DNA from: Lysobacteraceae bacterium
Lineage (GTDB): Bacteria > Pseudomonadota > Gammaproteobacteria > Xanthomonadales > Xanthomonadaceae
NCBI GenBank assembly: GCA_003505795.1
Contig: DNXT01000450.1
Span: forward strand, 1 to 5,645
DNA length: 5,645 nucleotides
Direction: 5' to 3'
The notes beneath the pieces were generated by a model. The model was not told where the DNA came from and did not search any database. It saw nothing but the letters and a program-made list of their open reading frames with translations. The position numbers were made by a program, and so were the translations under genes. This document shows positions 4,424-5,645 of this stretch, in pieces (within the stretch, counting starts at the first letter, position 1; the number at the start of each line of letters is the position of its first letter).

Positions 4424-5645
4424 ATGGTCCGACCGTCGTTCATCGCCGCATCCGCCTTGCTGTTCGCCGCGCAGGCGCTCGCCGCAGACCCGGAGCCGGG
4501 CGCGGTGCCGGACCTGGCGGCCGAGGTGAATCCCTTCATCGGCACGACCAACGGCGGCAACGTGTATCCCGGGCCGACGATGCCGTTCGGCATGGTCGCC
4601 TTCAGCCCCGAACAGACCGCGCTGCCGGGCAAGCGCTTTGCGTTCGCCGCGCCGGGCGGCTACGAGTGGCGCGCCAATGGCGTGCGCGGTTTCAGCCTGA
4701 CCCACGTCTCCGGCACCGGCTGCGCCGGCGCCAGTGGCGACATCCCGATCATGCCGGTGACGATCCCGGTGGAGATCTCGCCGTCGTCGGTGGAGGCGGG
4801 GATGCGCTATTCGAGCATCCTCGACCACGCCAAGGAGCAGGCCAGTCCCGGGGCGTACTCGCTGACGCTGGACAACGGCGTGGCGGTGTCGCTGGGCGCG
4901 AGCCTGCGCACGGCGGTGGGCCGTTTCAGCTTCCCCGACGGCAAGCCGGCCAACCTGCTGTTCCGCACCTCCGACAGCGAGGTGGGCAGCACCGATTCCA
5001 GCATCCGCATCGACGCGGCCTCGCGCACGGTCAGCGGCTCGGTGACCAGCGGCAACTTCTGCGGCTACCTGGCCGAGGACCGGCGCGAGAGCTATTACAC
5101 GCTGCACTTCGTCGCCGAGTTCGACCAGCCGTTCCAGGTCGGCGGCACCTGGAAGGACGACGGCGTGCAGAACGGCGCCACCCAGGGCGGGGGCGGCACC
5201 AGCTACGGCACGCGCGGCCACCCGCCGGCGGGCAAGGGCGCGGGCGGATGGATCAGCTTCGCGCCCGGGCAGGCCGGGGCGGTGAACGTGCGCATCGGCA
5301 TCTCCTACGTGGACGCGGCCGGGGCGCGCGCCAACCTCGACCAGGAAAGCCCGGCCGGCACCACCCTGGAAGCGACGCAGGCCGCCACGCGCGCGGCCTG
5401 GAACCGGACGCTGGGGCAGGTCCGCATCGACGGCGGCACGCCGGACCTGCGCACCGTGTTCTACACCGCGCTGTATCACGCCTTGCTCGAGCCTGGCCTC
5501 TACAGCGATGCCGATGGGCGCTATCGCGGCTTCGACGGCGCGGTGCACCGGTTGAGCGCAGGGCAGGGCGCGCAGTACGCCAACTACTCGGGCTGGGACG
5601 TGTACCGCTCGCAGCTGCAGCTGGTGACGTTGCTCGATCCGCAGC
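4424..5645 (+). CDS. Secreted GH92 family glycoside hydrolase (alpha-mannosidase type), 5' part
   Basis: The first 407 codons of a gene that continues past the right edge. GH92 enzymes are mostly exo-acting, calcium-dependent alpha-mannosidases that trim mannose from N-glycans or mannans. Residues 1-21 form a Sec signal peptide (MVRPSFIAASALLFAAQALA, then A and D), predicting export to the periplasm or beyond. Family landmarks follow: VNPFIGTTNGGNVYPGPTMP at 35-54, PFGMV at 54-58, GFSLTHVSGTGC at 89-100 with Asp106, and YANYSGWDVYRSQ at 385-397, which opens the catalytic (alpha/alpha)6 domain. The catalytic acid and base are expected beyond the window. The ATG is fixed by GGGAGGG (4409-4415) eight bases upstream and by the signal peptide. 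The upstream CG-centred palindrome suggests sugar-responsive repression. A 532-residue open frame on the opposite strand is a GC-rich shadow. Substrate linkage is not determinable from this portion. Confidence 0.93.
   Translation, partial: MVRPSFIAASALLFAAQALAADPEPGAVPDLAAEVNPFIGTTNGGNVYPGPTMPFGMVAFSPEQTALPGKRFAFAAPGGYEWRANGVRGFSLTHVSGTGCAGASGDIPIMPVTIPVEISPSSVEAGMRYSSILDHAKEQASPGAYSLTLDNGVAVSLGASLRTAVGRFSFPDGKPANLLFRTSDSEVGSTDSSIRIDAASRTVSGSVTSGNFCGYLAEDRRESYYTLHFVAEFDQPFQVGGTWKDDGVQNGATQGGGGTSYGTRGHPPAGKGAGGWISFAPGQAGAVNVRIGISYVDAAGARANLDQESPAGTTLEATQAATRAAWNRTLGQVRIDGGTPDLRTVFYTALYHALLEPGLYSDADGRYRGFDGAVHRLSAGQGAQYANYSGWDVYRSQLQLVTLLDPQ

Noticed and set aside
3950..5548. 532-codon minus-strand open frame opposite GH92
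   Set aside because: It is antisense to a gene with signal peptide and GH92 motifs. Only its extreme C-terminal end coincides with DNA encoding the DHFR-like protein, and that in another frame.

Overview
The window is GC-rich DNA from what is probably a gammaproteobacterium of the Xanthomonadaceae type (Xanthomonas, Stenotrophomonas, Lysobacter and relatives). This rests on inference from composition, a secreted GH92 enzyme, and integron attC sites resembling those in that group. No rRNA, tRNA, CRISPR array or insertion sequence is visible.

Layout: (1) 1-154, minus strand, is the N-terminal end of a LysR-type regulator that runs off the left edge. (2) 257-1675, plus strand, is a complete NAD(P)-dependent aldehyde dehydrogenase, divergent from the LysR gene across about 100 bp and probably its target. 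(3) 1676-1891 holds no convincing gene, only a weak hairpin followed by a short T run. (4) 1892-4053 is a block of genes all on the minus strand: a RibD/DHFR-fold protein, a 2H phosphoesterase (2'-5' RNA ligase-like), a frameshifted membrane-protein gene and a VOC/glyoxalase-fold protein. Three imperfect palindromes of about 60 bp separate them, at 3407-3465, 2846-2903 and 2309-2368. (5) 4054-4423 is a leader region with a probable operator and promoter. (6) 4424 to the right edge, plus strand, is the start of a secreted GH92 family glycosidase (alpha-mannosidase type).

The main result is that the three palindromes are integron attC sites. They share one architecture: a core-like box, a 4-nt spacer, GAATYA, AGCCG, a short stem-loop, CGRCT, an ATG-containing spacer and a second box. 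The same unpaired T lies just before CGRCT in all three. They are laid out like the 59-base element of the aadA cassettes. Genes 3' to 5' of them are all co-oriented, each with little non-coding DNA, and one gene starts and stops inside attC DNA. With no integrase in view, the block is best described as a cluster of attC sites lacking an integrase (CALIN) or the tail of a chromosomal integron whose integrase lies elsewhere. The core boxes deviate from GTTRRRY and one cassette gene is broken, so the array looks old and possibly immobile.

The flanking genes are metabolic and unrelated to the array. The ALDH gene is probably under LysR control. The GH92 gene has a strong ribosome binding site and a near-perfect 16-bp palindrome centred on CG, typical of LacI-family operators, next to an extended -10 element.
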